DNA of 64,000 nt from Agrocybe praecox (lineage: Eukaryota; Basidiomycota; Agaricomycetes; Agaricales; Agrocybaceae), in NCBI GenBank assembly GCA_964017145.1, contig OZ024843.1:3986443-4050442 (forward strand), read 5' to 3'. Numbering within the stretch: position 1 is the stretch's first letter; each line of letters begins with the position of its first letter. Shown here in pieces: positions 11,519 to 23,559 of the stretch. Below the pieces are notes generated by a model. The model was not told the DNA's origin and did no database searches. It saw nothing but the letters and a program-made list of their open reading frames with translations. Position numbers and translations under genes: made by a program.

Positions 11519-13051
11519 GATGCATAAGGGACAGGGAACATAAGGGGTTACATGCTATTAAGGGACATAGAACAGTAGAATGGAGTCCGTACAAGGGAAG
11601 TGTGGAATATAGTGCGGGATGGACCGAGCTGTGTGCAGTGTCTGCAACGATGATAAACTAAGTTGAAACGATTACATTCTGCCTTCTAGTACATCACAGA
11701 GTATTTCTGAAGCCCGCGACGTAGTACAAAAATATCAGAGAAAAGAAATTCGCAGATTTTCATTGACAAGGTTTGAGCCGTGTAGCATGCATTACCAAGT
11801 CGTCTAGGAGGTACATCAGGCCCCGTAGCATGACATTGCGATCAAGCAGGACAGGTTTGGGACAGGTAGTGGGTGAGCCAGGTTGCAGGCAGGTTTTCTC
11901 GGCGTTGGATCGCGCCCGAGCGTGAAATCTCCAGAGTATAGTGCGCAAGAGAGAACAAATAGTGCGAAGAAGCGAAGCTTTAGTAATTGCTAATATCAGA
12001 TCCAGATGTTTGGTAAAGTTCCAGCGGAGTTTCATTGCTCATATTGCGGAGTCAAAATATTACAGAAAATAATTCCAATGCCGCACGGCTTCTGGGAATA
12101 TCCTGGCTTACCGTTACTGCTCCCAAGCGCTCCTTGCTGAGCGCTGAGCGCTTGAACTTTGAAGCAACTGAGAAAAATATGTGCGTGCGTCTTTAAATGA
12201 CGCTTGCAGGTTTATTGATGTATTAGGCGCTTGGTGTTAATTATCATAAGGCGGGGGTGAGCTCCCGAAGGAAGGATGCTTTGACTTCTAACTTTTGACT
12301 GGGTTGAACTTGGTTTAATCATTGCATGACAACATTGCAATATATGCCTTTTGTTTTGATCGCTACGTCGTTAAATGCACTTTTGCCAAGACACACCGTG
12401 ACGTGCGTTTTTAAACGACGCTTAGAAGTTTTCATTCATTCAAATTTTTTAGCTGTCTGGTATTAATTTTCAGAGGAGGTAGCGAAGAGCAATTTACCAT
12501 TACTTAGATTCGGAATGCCAGGTTCGAAATTCAGAGCCTCTGTCATGTTTTACTGGGACCTGGAACACGGATTTCGTCGTGATAAGTATTGGATAAGTAT
12601 TGTATAAAAGATAAAAATAGATATACAGTTACAGGTGTTACTAGTAGCGCGGGAAAATCTTACGTAACGGCAAGAAAGCTCGTGTGCACCCGTCGACAGC
12701 ACTAGCATGCCATGCCAATGAGTCGCGTCCGCTTAGTAGGTCCATTTAAAGCTAAAAATCGAAGTTGAGGACGAACAAGCAATAAGAAGAAGAAACAGAA
12801 CGAGAAGAACGAGAACGATTAGAAGAAGAACAAGAAGATCAGAAAAGAAGAAGAATCGTGCGCAGAATAAGAGAAAATCCAGAACATCCATCGGAATCTG
12901 GAATTTGGAAATGTCAAGGAAGGATTGATATATCGTTGAAACACTGTATGTCGATTCTCGCTTACGCTATGACTTAAACTCTGGAGTGTGATGATTCATT
13001 GCTGAACGATGTTTACACAGGCTTTTCAAAGGCTTTTAGTTTCGCCAGTGT
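11519..13051. other. Intergenic region with a diverged direct repeat and a purine-rich leader
   Basis: No supported gene. A diverged direct repeat occupies 12183-12255 and 12402-12480. The segment 12775-12862 is almost pure purine with GAA and AAG triplets; it probably lies in the promoter or 5' leader of the gene starting at 13052. Confidence 0.45.
12183..12480. repeat. Diverged direct repeat with palindromic core
   Basis: Copies at 12183-12255 and 12402-12480 share GTGCGT-(C/T)-TTTAAA-(T/C)-GACGCTT, then a TTATT/ATTCATT stretch and GGT(G)TTAATT. The core of each copy is itself nearly palindromic. The origin is unknown; it may be a relic of a small mobile element. Confidence 0.45.
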
Positions 13052-15602
13052 ATGAATAGGAATAGACGAAGGAAACGAACGAATACCAATACATCGAATA
13101 CACGAACGAATACACCACTTACTGCCACGCAAACTATTACGATGAGCCAGTACTCGCCGACGACGACAAGTATGAACACCGATCCTAATCCTAATCTACG
13201 ACCAGAACGACCAAGGATCCCAAATCCTCGACATTCGCATTCGCAAAATTCTTTCTCGGACTCCCGTAATGCAAGCAGTGCAAGTCAGGAGCCCAATGGC
13301 AATGTGCTTCATGGTAAACAGGCGCATGGAGGAAACAGACCTGCCGTTCAGACGCAAGTTTACACCTCAGATCATGGAGAGAGTACGAGTTATCCTCGAC
13401 ACCAGACGGCGGGGCCATATCGTTATCACCATCATCCCAATGGGAATGTGGGTGTGAATCAGCCAGAACCGCCGCAGGTTCAGGTCCAGGCTCTCGGTGT
13501 GAGTGCGACCGTTGTTTCCTTCCATCTACTACTAATTGGGTGTCATACAGGGAATTCCATCTTCCGTAGCACACTTATTGGATCCAAATGCTGCTCGGAG
13601 ACCCCAGATGCCTCCGACTAGACATGGATCTGCACCATCGGTGGGTCGTCTATCTTCTTTACTTTCCCCATGGCTCTTACATACACTCATTGTAGAATGT
13701 ATCCCAACCCCGCCCCCAACCGCTCAACTTTGAATATGACAGACCAGGACCAGCGCCCTATACCCATACGCAGTCTTTTGGGCTTCCCACCCCGCCTGGG
13801 TCGGTGCAAGTGAGTGTGATGCAACAACAGCAGAATTCTCGACCGAGCACGATGCCTATGCACGCATTGCAGCCACCACCACCACCACCACCACCACCAC
13901 CACCGCAGCCGTCACAACAACAACAACCCCATCCGCAGGCGCAACAAGCTCCAGCGCCATCCCCGTCCCCAACGTCGGCAACTGCACATCGACACCCGTT
14001 ATCGATCAACGAAGCAGTCGATCACGCCTTTGCCCCGCTCCGTGCCAACGTCGAATCTATCCTCCAAGCAGCACAGAATCATGTGCATGAGAGTTTTACT
14101 CGAATGCGCGACGAATATGGTGGCGCCATCAACGACACGCGCGCGCGGAACACGCAGCTCCTGCAGATGTTGGAGAAGAAAGAGTATGGGTTCCAGCATG
14201 TCGTCGAGGAGGTTGAACGTCTCCAAAAAGAAGTGGCAGAGGTTAAATTGGGGAGACGACAGGATGCGGCCCTTATTGAAGACCTAAGAAAGCAGGATGC
14301 GGAGGCGCAGAGGCAGCTGGAAAGGCTGAGGAAGGAAGTGGAGGAGGGCAATGCGATGATTGGGGATGCGACCAAGTATGTTGCGAGGCTTAATGCGGAG
14401 CTGGAGAAGGTGCGTGGGGAGAGGGATGCTTTGCGGAAGGATGCGCAGGATAGGGGCTTGCCGCCGTTTCGACCCTCTGAGGTTGACAATTATATGAGAT
14501 TGTCGGAGGAGCAGGAACGTGCGAGGTTGGATTCCTCCTCGACAGCGTTGGTATGTATATATTTTCTTATGTTATTTTTATAAAATAAAAAAAAGCTAAT
14601 CTGATATAACTGTCATCTAGAATAGAAGATCTTCAGGCCCTTTAAATTTAATCGGATCTGCACATCATAAACGGAGGGACAGCTCTCCCCAGATGTTGGC
14701 CAACGTCCCTGCTCTTACTCGAAATTCTGGCAATGGCAGTTCTCGATCGTCGCCTTCAATATCCATCAACACCACCACAATAGCGACCACGTGCGACGAC
14801 TCAGGAAGACGGAGGGTATCATCACCCTATTCACCTGTCATGCACAGGCCTTCTTCTGCCTCTGCCTCCGCCGATGATGCTCGCAGTAGTATCCTTTACC
14901 GCCCCAGTCCTGCTGGAGACGCCGACGCCGACACCTCGCGATCGTACGACGGCGGAGGCGACGCGGGTGCCTCCTCGAATCGGAGGGCAGCTGCCATGTG
15001 CATGCGGTCCAGTTCGGCTACATATACACATACGCATACGTCGCGTACGAGCAGCCCGCTGAACCCCTCCACCAGCTCGAGGCATTATTATCGGGGTACG
15101 CCCAGCTCCTCGGGTGCGTCGATGCATCCGCCTCCGCCGTCTAGTGTTGCCTCTACGAGCGGTAGCAGTGGTCATGGCCATAGTAATATCAATGGTCATA
15201 GTTATAGTGAGACGACGACGAGGAAGAGACCGAGAGAAGAGTATTCTTCTGAGGACTCGAAGGACGGTTCGAGCTTGAGTCCCGTTGAGCGGCGGCCTGC
15301 GATTCGGGTGAAGACAGAAGATGCGGGGCAGACTGTGACGGATAGTGTGCTTGCGTTTGCGTCTTCACCAATGTCGATGGACGCCAGTGGGCCTGCAGAC
15401 ACGAGTGGGAATGCGGTTGCGGTGAAGAAGGAGCCGGGGGCTGAGGGTGAGGCGGCAAAGAATGGGGGTGGGAGAGACCAGAATCGTGAAAAAGCTGATA
15501 TTAGGATGGAGAAAGAACAAGCGATCAGAGAGGCTAATCTACGAAAACTGTGGCTGGAACGTGAGGAATTACAAGTGCTGAAAGATCATGAAAAACAACG
15601 AG

Positions 15603-15633
<31 letters not shown>

Positions 15634-16571
15634 CCGAAGACAAATTGCTGAAGAGCAAGCTATGATCATCGAAAACGAAGCGAGGGCGCGATCGGCGGCA
15701 TCCCGATCAGCAGCAGCAGCAATAACATTTCCTCCAGTGGGAGTGTCTCCTCCTGCACAAACTATACCCCGTGTGGATCATTCCCATCTTATACCACCAC
15801 CATCACCACCACCACCGCCTTATTATGATACCCAGGAGAATGCGAATGCGAATTTAGAGCAGAGATGCGAGCTGGAACACCAACAAGGCCCTGAACCTCA
15901 GACGAAGGCACAGACGGAAGGGGAGGCGAGTAAGGCTGCACCGTCAACTCCTGCTCGTGCTACGTTCAACTCTCCACATATTCCCGTACAGCGATCGCCG
16001 TATTACAGGCCGCAGCTCTACGCCAACGCAGCTACTGCTTCGGTTCAGCCGTCTCCCCCTTTTCTTTCTCCGACCTCTCAACGTGCACCTTCATCATCCA
16101 ATACTCGTCCTTCACCTCGACGACCGAGTAACTCGACTTCGACTGCCCCACCAGTCTTTGCCTTCGCGGCTGCCCCTTCAACCTCCGAACCTGCTGCCCC
16201 TCCTGCGCCACCGAAACTTGGTCTTGCGCATTTCGATTTGTTGTACAGACAAGAGAGCGCGAATTATGTCTGTAAGATGTGCACGTATGTATATCTTTCG
16301 CTTCCTTCAAAGTTCAATCAACAAAAGAAACTAACCGCTTTTCCATGTTTGTTTCATTTCACGCAGGACTCAGCGAAGATCATTCCTACAAGCTAATCCA
16401 GGATCAACCGAGGGCGGACCCCTGATTGAAAAGTTCCCAAAGAGTGCCCAGATGGACGAGCTCATCCAACATTGTCTGAAAGAGCATCCTAAGGCGTGTG
16501 AGGACCTTTTGAGGTTGAAGCCATTCCAGATCGCCGAGATGAAGCAGCGGATGGCGGCTGGTGGCATGTAG
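13052..16571 (+). CDS. Large low-complexity protein with coiled coil and C-terminal CxxC...HCxKEHP module
   Basis: Five exons (13052-13498, 13551-13640, 13696-14550, 14621-16284, 16367-16571) join in frame to 1,086 residues. Order: a Ser/Asn/Pro-rich N-terminus; a poly-Pro run and Gln stretch encoded near 13870-13930; a helical segment NEAVDHAFAPLRANVESILQ followed by a charged coiled coil to about 14480; a long Ser/Pro/Gln-rich part; and a compact C-terminal module beginning FDLLYRQESANYVCKMC and ending in HCLKEHPKACEDLLRL. The Cys pair and His residues suggest a metal-binding fold. Poly-Pro and Gln tracts and basic patches (KKRPREE-like) suggest a nuclear regulator, but that is inference. 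The gene at 17680 carries the same C-terminal module, so the two are probably tandem paralogues. No named family is recognised. Confidence 0.8.
15608..15636 (+). repeat. CAG/CAA run encoding polyglutamine
   Basis: A trinucleotide run inside the gene at 13052-16571 encodes about nine glutamines before HRRQIAEE. A second triplet repeat near 13878-13902 (CAC/CCA) encodes a run of prolines. Both are potentially length-variable. Confidence 0.7.
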
Positions 16572-17624
16572 TCCCCCGACGCCGCGTTTACGGCTTTCTG
16601 ACGAAGGCTAAATTCGCCTTTTTGTTTCCTTTCTTTTCCTTTTTTGCTATCATCGCGTTCACAAGCAGTTAATTACCCCACCCCGTTCATCTCGCTGATA
16701 TGGCTCATTTTCTGTCTTGATTTAACATATACCATCATACTATGCTCGCTTTCTCCGCAAACGGCACCCTATGTACTATGCTATTGATTCCCATTATAGA
16801 CGTTACGTTTTTCTTTCTTTCTAATATCTCCCAGTTTTTCTGTTCTTGTTTTCTTTTTTACGATACCATGTGTTTTCTCTCTCTATCTTGTAACACCACT
16901 CCCTGTCTGCATTCGATTTTTTCTTCTTCTTGGCTATCTGCTCTGCTTTGACTACATGGAAGGTTGCCGTTGATAACCCATCCTCTCAACAGTCTATATT
17001 GTACCGATTACCCACGAGTTCTCTTATGACTCCTTCGCTATGTACTATGTCAGTGTTGTTCGGATTGTATGTGCTGTCCTAGTTTTATTGTGCTGGGAAA
17101 CGTAATGACCGTGTGAACATCTTTTCCTCACAATAAGAAAATCGTAGTTTCGTTAATGACTTCAACCTTCGCACACCCTCCGGTATATAGGATGGATGGC
17201 ATTTGGCATCTCTATTTCTGAATTCATATCCCTTGGGAGGCGTGAATCCCTGAAAGAAGACTCGTTTATCCCACAGGTAAGCGTCTTTTTTGTGCTGAAG
17301 GCAACGGCATAACTGGAGGCTTATTGTCTTTATTGTAGGAGAACTTTGTTAGCTGACAGCTCATGGCGTCTCTAGCGGTCTTTCCTGCATCGGCTCTGAT
17401 TGATTGTTCAACTAGATACTAAAGGAACCCACAAACTATGTTCGCCCACAATCCTTAACGCCCGTAGTCTCTGTGTTTCTGCATATCACTCCTCTGGCTG
17501 GCTCTAGTTGGTGGTATATACCAGACATTTTTCGTTTTTTCTTGTCTCTGTCTCTTTTTCAAAGGAAAAACGCGGTACTGCCAGCCTGGACGGACATACA
17601 CACACTCTCTTAACGTGCCTCGAT

Positions 17625-17655
<31 letters not shown>

Positions 17656-17679
17656 TATTTTCAGCCTTCCAATCGCATC
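16572..17679. other. Intergenic: T-rich 3' region and pyrimidine-rich leader
   Basis: About 1.1 kb. The first half is T-rich and looks like a 3' untranslated region. Immediately before the next start codon lies a CT run (about 17626-17651). Pyrimidine tracts just upstream of start codons are common in well-expressed fungal genes. Confidence 0.45.
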
Positions 17680-18847
17680 ATGAATCAAGTGAGTAAGCGC
17701 GCTGCTTGCAAGTTCATCGTGTATGTGTATTGGATTCTGATGTACGTCTTGTATGGCTTCACAGACAACAACCACAGACCCTCGAACAGCCCCCAGGAGC
17801 CTTGTGCAGCACCAACCCATCATGCCGACCGTGAACCCGAACCACTCGAGGTTCAAGTCGCAGATCCCAATTCGCGCGCGGTATGGACAGAGACCTGGTG
17901 CACCAGTACGACCGTTGTCTCCTGCTCGGCGGCATAACATACCTCCGGGCGGTGGTCTACCTGCGAGCATGGTCACCCGACAATCGTTCGATAAGGCGTT
18001 CAATGTCTACCGCGAACGGTCGAGATTGGACACACGCGATTTGCAGACGATGCTTATGGATTTACTCATCAAGGAGCAGAAGGAGAAGGAGAAGTGGCAT
18101 TTGTTGTGTATGAAAGTGATGAACGACCGAGATATTCTACGACGTCGCGTAGAGACCTTTGAATCGAGAGGAGTCAAGAGAGAAAGGGAAAGGGAAGAAC
18201 CAGAAGAGGTACCCAAGGCTTCGACGTCATCTTCTACCAGCTCCACCAGCTCTTATAGGGTTTCCCCTGTTCACTCTCCGCCTGGCAGTCCCTTTGCATT
18301 TCCGGTACACTCTCCCTCTGGTTCCCCACCTCCTCTCAGCGGGTCGTCTCTAAGTAGTTTCCCCCCAAATTCGGCTTCAACTTCCAATAGCGACCCTAAT
18401 CCCTCAAGAAACTTTTCCCCCAGAGAGGATCTACCGTCACTCAAGAGACGGAAATCATCCGACCCGGACCTGGATATTTCATCTTGTCGTCGACCAGGCC
18501 CTGGAAATTTTGCAGTTTTCGATAAACATGACCGCAGTATTCATGTTAACTCCCAGCACCATACGCCTACTTTCTTCGGCACCGAATTTTCGCATGTCGA
18601 TATCATGTACATTCCTACGGATGGCAAACTCGTATGTCGGGCTTGTCATTTGGAATCTACGAAGCTGCGCTCGGACGCAGCTTCCCGGCGGCCGCCTTTG
18701 GAGCCCAAAAGCTTCCCGACGACCGCGTTGTGGGACGAACTCCGGGACCATTGTGTCAAGGAACATCCTGCGGAATGTGAAGACGTCTGTCGTCTTCATC
18801 CGGCTGAACTCTTTCAGCTGCGCAAACGGTTGAATTTGATGTCATAG
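17680..18847 (+). CDS. Paralogous regulator-like protein with C-terminal CxxC...HCxKEHP module
   Basis: Two exons, 17680-17688 and 17765-18847, give 363 residues; the alternative start MASQTTTT at 17753 lies in the intron and would give 364. The N-terminus is Thr/Pro/Arg-rich. A helical stretch follows (SFDKAFNVYRERSRLDTRDL, then LLIKEQKEKEKWHLL and RDILRRRVETFESRG), then a Ser/Pro-rich linker. The C-terminal module has VCRACHLES, then ALWDELRDHCVKEHPAECED and a final Leu-rich helix ending LNLMS. Spacing and residues match the end of the 13052 protein, so the two genes arose by duplication. The helix and linker resemble BEN- or bZIP-like regulators only superficially; function unknown. Confidence 0.8.
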
Positions 18848-19305
18848 TTTGCTTTCAGGTAGTAATTTATTACTACTTTACTTTGCTCCGATAAAAGTTC
18901 TTTTTTTCACATCTACTACAATGGCTAGAATTCCATCATGACGACCCAGAGCTTACGATGTTGCATTTTTACGACCCATTTTACATTCTTTTTTTGTTTT
19001 TTGTTTTTTTGCATGCCCTAATTACACGCACTTCCTTTCAAGTATCACTATCGCATCAAATCATCTCTTTTCTCAACCTTGTATGTAGTGTAATATAGCC
19101 ACATGTGTATGTAACTCAATCAATATGTCTTTATGCTTACGATTTTCTTCGCGTTACAAATAAATGTCAATGAAGGACGAAGAACGTGAGCGGCGCGGGA
19201 AAAGCCATCAATTTTCTGGAAACACATCTCTTCTGTGACCGGTTGACCTGTCTTCTTTACCACCACATCCCCGTCCATGGTTAACGATACTGCACTCGTT
19301 TTCTT
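18848..19305. other. Intergenic region
   Basis: 458 bp between plus-strand genes, T-rich at the start as expected of a 3' region. No gene or repeat seen. Confidence 0.4.
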
Positions 19306-21198
19306 ATGCTAGGGCGCTTGAAAATCTCCAGGAATAATTCCAAAACATACACAAAGTCCTCTCCACGTTTTCTGAACCCACAGCGACCCGTCGACCTTCC
19401 GAAACCTATCATCAACCTTGAAAAACTACTTACACCACCTCCAGCGGATGGAACCCAGAATGCGAACGTTATTCTGCAAGGGATATTGCCTACACTTCAC
19501 CGGTCGTGGATCCGGCGCCCGCTGTCCAGCCGAGACACGATAATTCATATGGCTATAGATGCAAAGATCAAAAAGTCGCAAGAAGCTCCAGACGCGTTCG
19601 TTTTTGAGCAGATAATCTCGAGCTTGCTGTATATGCGACAATATGAGCTTGCAGAATCTGTCTACAAGCGGATGACCAAGAAGGGGTTCAAGCCGTCGAG
19701 CAGGATCATCCTACAACTTCTCACTCCGGGGTTGTATGACGCCGATGAAGCTACGATGATGCACCTCGTCCAGCTCGTGCAGGACCCGTATTACAGGGAG
19801 AAGGATATGGTTGCCTACCTCAAGTATGCTTTAAAGCTCAAAATTTCAGAGGAGGTCATCGCCCCGATAGTGGACGCTTTCCGGATATCGAGAGGTCCTG
19901 GATACACGCCACCGGTGCTTTCTCTCAAGACGTTCCTCACCAGCGCAGTTCGCCTTGGGAAGCCTGAAGAGGCGCTCCGGATTCTGGAAAATTACCCACA
20001 ACCTACGAAGCTGAAAACCGGATCCCAACGCGGTCTGTTTGGCGCGTATATGAGCCTGCTGGCGACTCTGCGGGAAACACGGAACTGGGACGACGGTTTG
20101 TGTGCGAAAGTTCTCGACATCATGGCCAAGCGGGGTAAATGGGTCAACATCAAGTTGTTCGATGCTCTCATCTCTGGAGAGTTGAGTGTGGGCAATAACG
20201 AGGTCGCTTTGTTCATCTTGTCGATGTTGAAGGAAATGTTTGAGAAGGCGGAGAAGTCGGAGAAGAAAAAAGTCACTCCTACTATCCATACGTTTGATAA
20301 TATGATGGATCTTTACAGATCTCTAGATCCTAAAACTCTCACACTCTTCCAGCAAGCCAAGTCCGGTGCTCATACGGCCCTTCGTCCTCTCGTCCGCTTC
20401 TTCCTCCGCGCCTTCGCCAAATCCCGAGAGCGTATCTACGTGTCTTCCCACATGAACGTTGCGCTCCGCACTTTCATGGCACATCGCGATTACCCCGGTG
20501 CCCTGATGATACTCGACAGGTTCGTTGAGCACGGAGCGAAAGTGGACAACAAAACCTACAATGCGATCATCAAACTCCTCATGCTGCGCACTACGCAAGA
20601 CATGACCACGCGCAGGCTCATCGCGGTACCGCGTTGGGGCGACAGATTCCTAGGCATCGTGTTCAAGGATACCTGTGTTGAGGTCAACTTGACGCTCCTC
20701 AAGCATATCTTGTACCTCATCACGCGCCGCCGATTCGAGCTCGAAGAGCCGTTGTATGCGCAGTGGGGGGTGAACTTCCGGGAGATAAATGAGAATTATC
20801 GGAGCCAGTTCGAGTTGCCGACGTTTGAGCAGATGAGGGAACCTTTACTTCCGCCTGCGGAGCGAACGTATTACGACCCCATTCCTCTTCGCCGTTTGTT
20901 GTGTCGTGCGATACTGGCTGAGAACCCTGATCTTGGAATTACTGGCGTGTATGATGCGATACAAATGGCTTACGAAGAGATTATACCCTCGGAGGATGAT
21001 GGACCTGTCGTACCAGTCAATGTTACGAAAACGAGGCGGAAGAATAGGAGCAGAGAGGTGGTTGAAATGCCTCCAGAGTGTCTCCAGGAGCAGCTTCCAC
21101 GCGAAGCTAAAGAATATTTCAAGCTCTATATCGGCTCTCCCTTGATGCAGACGATTGAACGCCGTCCCGTGGCGATGGACGACATAAAAGTATCATAA
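19306..21198 (+). CDS. Pentatricopeptide-repeat-like protein, probably mitochondrial
   Basis: A single uninterrupted 630-codon frame. The N-terminus (MLGRLKISRNNSKTYTKSS) is rich in Lys, Arg, Ser and Asn and lacks acidic residues, as mitochondrial presequences do. Around residues 100-140 is a PPR-like helical pair (FVFEQIISSLLYMRQYELAE, then YKRMTKKGFKPSSRI). Weaker helical repeats follow, e.g. MNVALRTFMAHRDYPGALMI then RFVEHGAKVDNKTYNAIIKL. PPR proteins of this size in fungi usually bind organellar RNA in processing or translation; the target here is unknown. The C-terminus is basic (VTKTRRKNRSREV) and then acidic. An upstream exon cannot be excluded, but the reading frame is long and intact. 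Confidence 0.75.
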   Translation: MLGRLKISRNNSKTYTKSSPRFLNPQRPVDLPKPIINLEKLLTPPPADGTQNANVILQGILPTLHRSWIRRPLSSRDTIIHMAIDAKIKKSQEAPDAFVFEQIISSLLYMRQYELAESVYKRMTKKGFKPSSRIILQLLTPGLYDADEATMMHLVQLVQDPYYREKDMVAYLKYALKLKISEEVIAPIVDAFRISRGPGYTPPVLSLKTFLTSAVRLGKPEEALRILENYPQPTKLKTGSQRGLFGAYMSLLATLRETRNWDDGLCAKVLDIMAKRGKWVNIKLFDALISGELSVGNNEVALFILSMLKEMFEKAEKSEKKKVTPTIHTFDNMMDLYRSLDPKTLTLFQQAKSGAHTALRPLVRFFLRAFAKSRERIYVSSHMNVALRTFMAHRDYPGALMILDRFVEHGAKVDNKTYNAIIKLLMLRTTQDMTTRRLIAVPRWGDRFLGIVFKDTCVEVNLTLLKHILYLITRRRFELEEPLYAQWGVNFREINENYRSQFELPTFEQMREPLLPPAERTYYDPIPLRRLLCRAILAENPDLGITGVYDAIQMAYEEIIPSEDDGPVVPVNVTKTRRKNRSREVVEMPPECLQEQLPREAKEYFKLYIGSPLMQTIERRPVAMDDIKVS

Positions 21199-21609
21199 AG
21201 TAATTTATTGTATACCGGTTAATGATCCTCTAATGTATCATACATAATACCTCCTAGCAACCCACCCCTCCAAAGTCTACCTCTACTCTGGAATTCACTA
21301 AAGTATTGTTATTTTACTCCCTCGCTTATGTATTGTAAGATTTTTTCCCAGTCTTTCACAACCCCTAGCAAATATATAATTTATTTCAGCTTGAACGTTT
21401 ACGTGTCTGACCCACATCCATCTTCTGAACGGGACGGGGTCTTCTGGGCAAAAATCAAACGTTTAAACATTCGTTTTAGTTCCTGGCTAGCCGCTGCCCT
21501 GCATACTGTATTAGTGCATGAATATAACACCACGTGATCCTATGAATGATCTCAATAATAATTATCTTTGTTGATCCTAAACGCTCGTCCTTCGTTCCTA
21601 ACCACCACT
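21199..21609. other. Intergenic region before the NF-YC gene
   Basis: 411 bp, AT-rich, no gene. It should hold the Hap5 promoter. The frame that opens at 21568 adds 14 residues upstream of the chosen ATG but is not conserved in the family. Confidence 0.4.
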
Positions 21610-22477
21610 ATGTCTGCACAACAAACGCCGTTCGTTCAGGCAGGAGAGCCGCTGAACGAGTTTCTTCGCTCTTTCTGGCAAAGACAAATAGACTCTGCTG
21701 AACAAGAAACGCCAGACTACCGACATCCACCTTTACCTCTTGCACGAATAAAGAAAGTTATGAAGAGCGACCCGGATGTAAAGGTATTGTGTTCAAATTA
21801 TCTGATGAGATATGGTAAAGCTAAGTTTACTTCAGATGATTGCTGCAGATGGTAGATCTATCTTTTCTACGTGTTCCGTTCGTTTGATTAACGAAATAAA
21901 TGCCTCGACTTACTAGCCCCAATATTGTTCTGCAAGGCCTGCGAAAGTGCGTCCCCCTGAATTCGAATTCTTTTGCAAAATAGAAATGGGCTGATTTCTC
22001 ATATAACCTTTGTATAGTATTCATTGCGGAGATCACCGCTCGCGCATTCATCGTGGCGGATTCGAACAAGCGTCGGACGTTGTCGCGCGCAGACATTGCT
22101 AAAGCGTTGAGCAAGTCTGACCAATTCGACTTCCTTATCGATATTGTACCGCGTGAAGAGGCTCATTTCGCGAACGGAGCCGGAGGGTCATCTGTGGCAG
22201 TGAAGAAGGCCGCTTCGTCGAAGCAAGAGCAGGTGCGCATGGGGGCTTTAGCTTACTTCTTCTCTGATTCTCACTGTGGGGATATTTGCGCACACAGGAC
22301 GAGGAAGGACAAGCATCTGTATTGAACGGAGCGGATGTGAGGAGTAGCGGTGAGGTCATGGACCAGGTATGGTTTTAATTTCGTGTTATCAACTAGACGA
22401 TAGTCTTTGACCCTTTTTCCCGTCTCAAGCTGGAAAGTCTTCTGGCGAATAACAACGCTCAACGGTCTCTTTCCTAA
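21610..22477 (+). CDS. HAP5: NF-YC / Hap5 subunit of the CCAAT-binding factor
   Basis: Histone-fold subunit that pairs with NF-YB/Hap3 and recruits NF-YA/Hap2 to bind CCAAT boxes in promoters. Six exons (21610-21783, 21836-21851, 21917-21946, 22018-22232, 22298-22366, 22430-22477) give 183 residues. The histone fold runs from [20 protein letters not shown] through [20 protein letters not shown] to [20 protein letters not shown] and [10 protein letters not shown]. These are NF-YC signatures rather than those of the related DNA-polymerase-epsilon subunits. Two very small exons of 16 and 30 bp in the middle of the fold explain why it is easily missed. The start MSAQQTPF has a good context (CACTATGTC). 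The tail is short and polar; its last exon ([15 protein letters not shown]) is the least certain part. Confidence 0.92.
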
Positions 22478-23559
22478 CTTCGATTAAAATAAGCACCCCG
22501 GGTCGAAAGGAAGCAAAATCTAAGGCACCAGAAATACATATGTAGCTTACGTCGACCGAGACGGAGGGTGACGTCGAGACCCCACCATATGTGTGTCTAG
22601 ACCGAAAAAACAGTCCTGGATACCCTTCCACGGTCAGCCACATGTCATATCAAGATCCTCGGCCTTCTTCCGATGTCGTCAATGGCTGTGAACGTTTTAA
22701 TGATAGGATTCCGTGACGTTTTTTTGGGAGGCTGTAGTAACCTTGCTTATACCACTCTATACACGGTAAACGGAATGTTTTCTTTCCTGCAGTTTACTTT
22801 TTCTTTTGGAACCGTATTCATTATTTCTCATATTGCAGTTTTTCACTTTTTTATGGCAATTTTTTCCATATATCGTATTTGTATTTCTCGCAATATTTAT
22901 TGGAATTCGAGGCGTTGACGATGTTTAGAACTGGAAGTTTGATGAACCAAAAAGGCGTTGTGTGTAACTGGTTGATGGTTTGCGAGAAATGCCTGTGGGT
23001 TGCGTTTGTTTCTATAGATATTTATACTCCGGGTTGCGAAAGGTAAGTATATTCGTTTCTTGTCATTATTTCCGATACTGATGTAAGTATTATAGGAGAC
23101 ATCAAATCCCATCCTCTATCGAACTATTCAGGCCTCGAATTCACGTTCAGCTCTTTTATACGTACCCTCTGTGCATCGAAGTTGCTTGTTCGCTTTCCAC
23201 TACTGAATCGATTGTGTTGAATTCTTCTACGACCAACACGAAACTGCAGTCATAGTATCTTCGATATTCACCCGGCAGTCCTTTCGGCGGATTGTTGATT
23301 GATGCGGGACGTCATGCGAAAAAAAGATTGGTGGTTAACAAACTAACTACCCGGAGTGGTTGCCATTACCATCCCAATAAAGGTTGAACATTGAAGATCG
23401 TCCAGCGGCAGCGGCAGTTGCACCAGATGGCAAAATTCCTGGCAAACGATTCTGTTGATTCAGGTTTCTCACGTATGTATGTTTTATATACCTCATAAGT
23501 ATCGTTTTTTTATTTAATAATTATACTTCGTTTTCTTCACACCATCAGACTATGGGCGA
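22478..23559. other. Region without a recognisable gene
   Basis: About 1.1 kb after the NF-YC gene. Open frames are short and T-rich ones such as 22673-22918 read as hydrophobic by composition only. No repeat or domain recognised. Confidence 0.35.

Noticed and set aside
12505..12540. GGTTCGAAA resembling a tRNA T-arm
   Set aside because: No matching acceptor stem, D-arm or anticodon arm could be formed around it.
13758..14009. Minus-strand Gly/Cys-rich ORF
   Set aside because: It is the antisense shadow of the Pro/Gln-coding repeats of the 13052-16571 gene.
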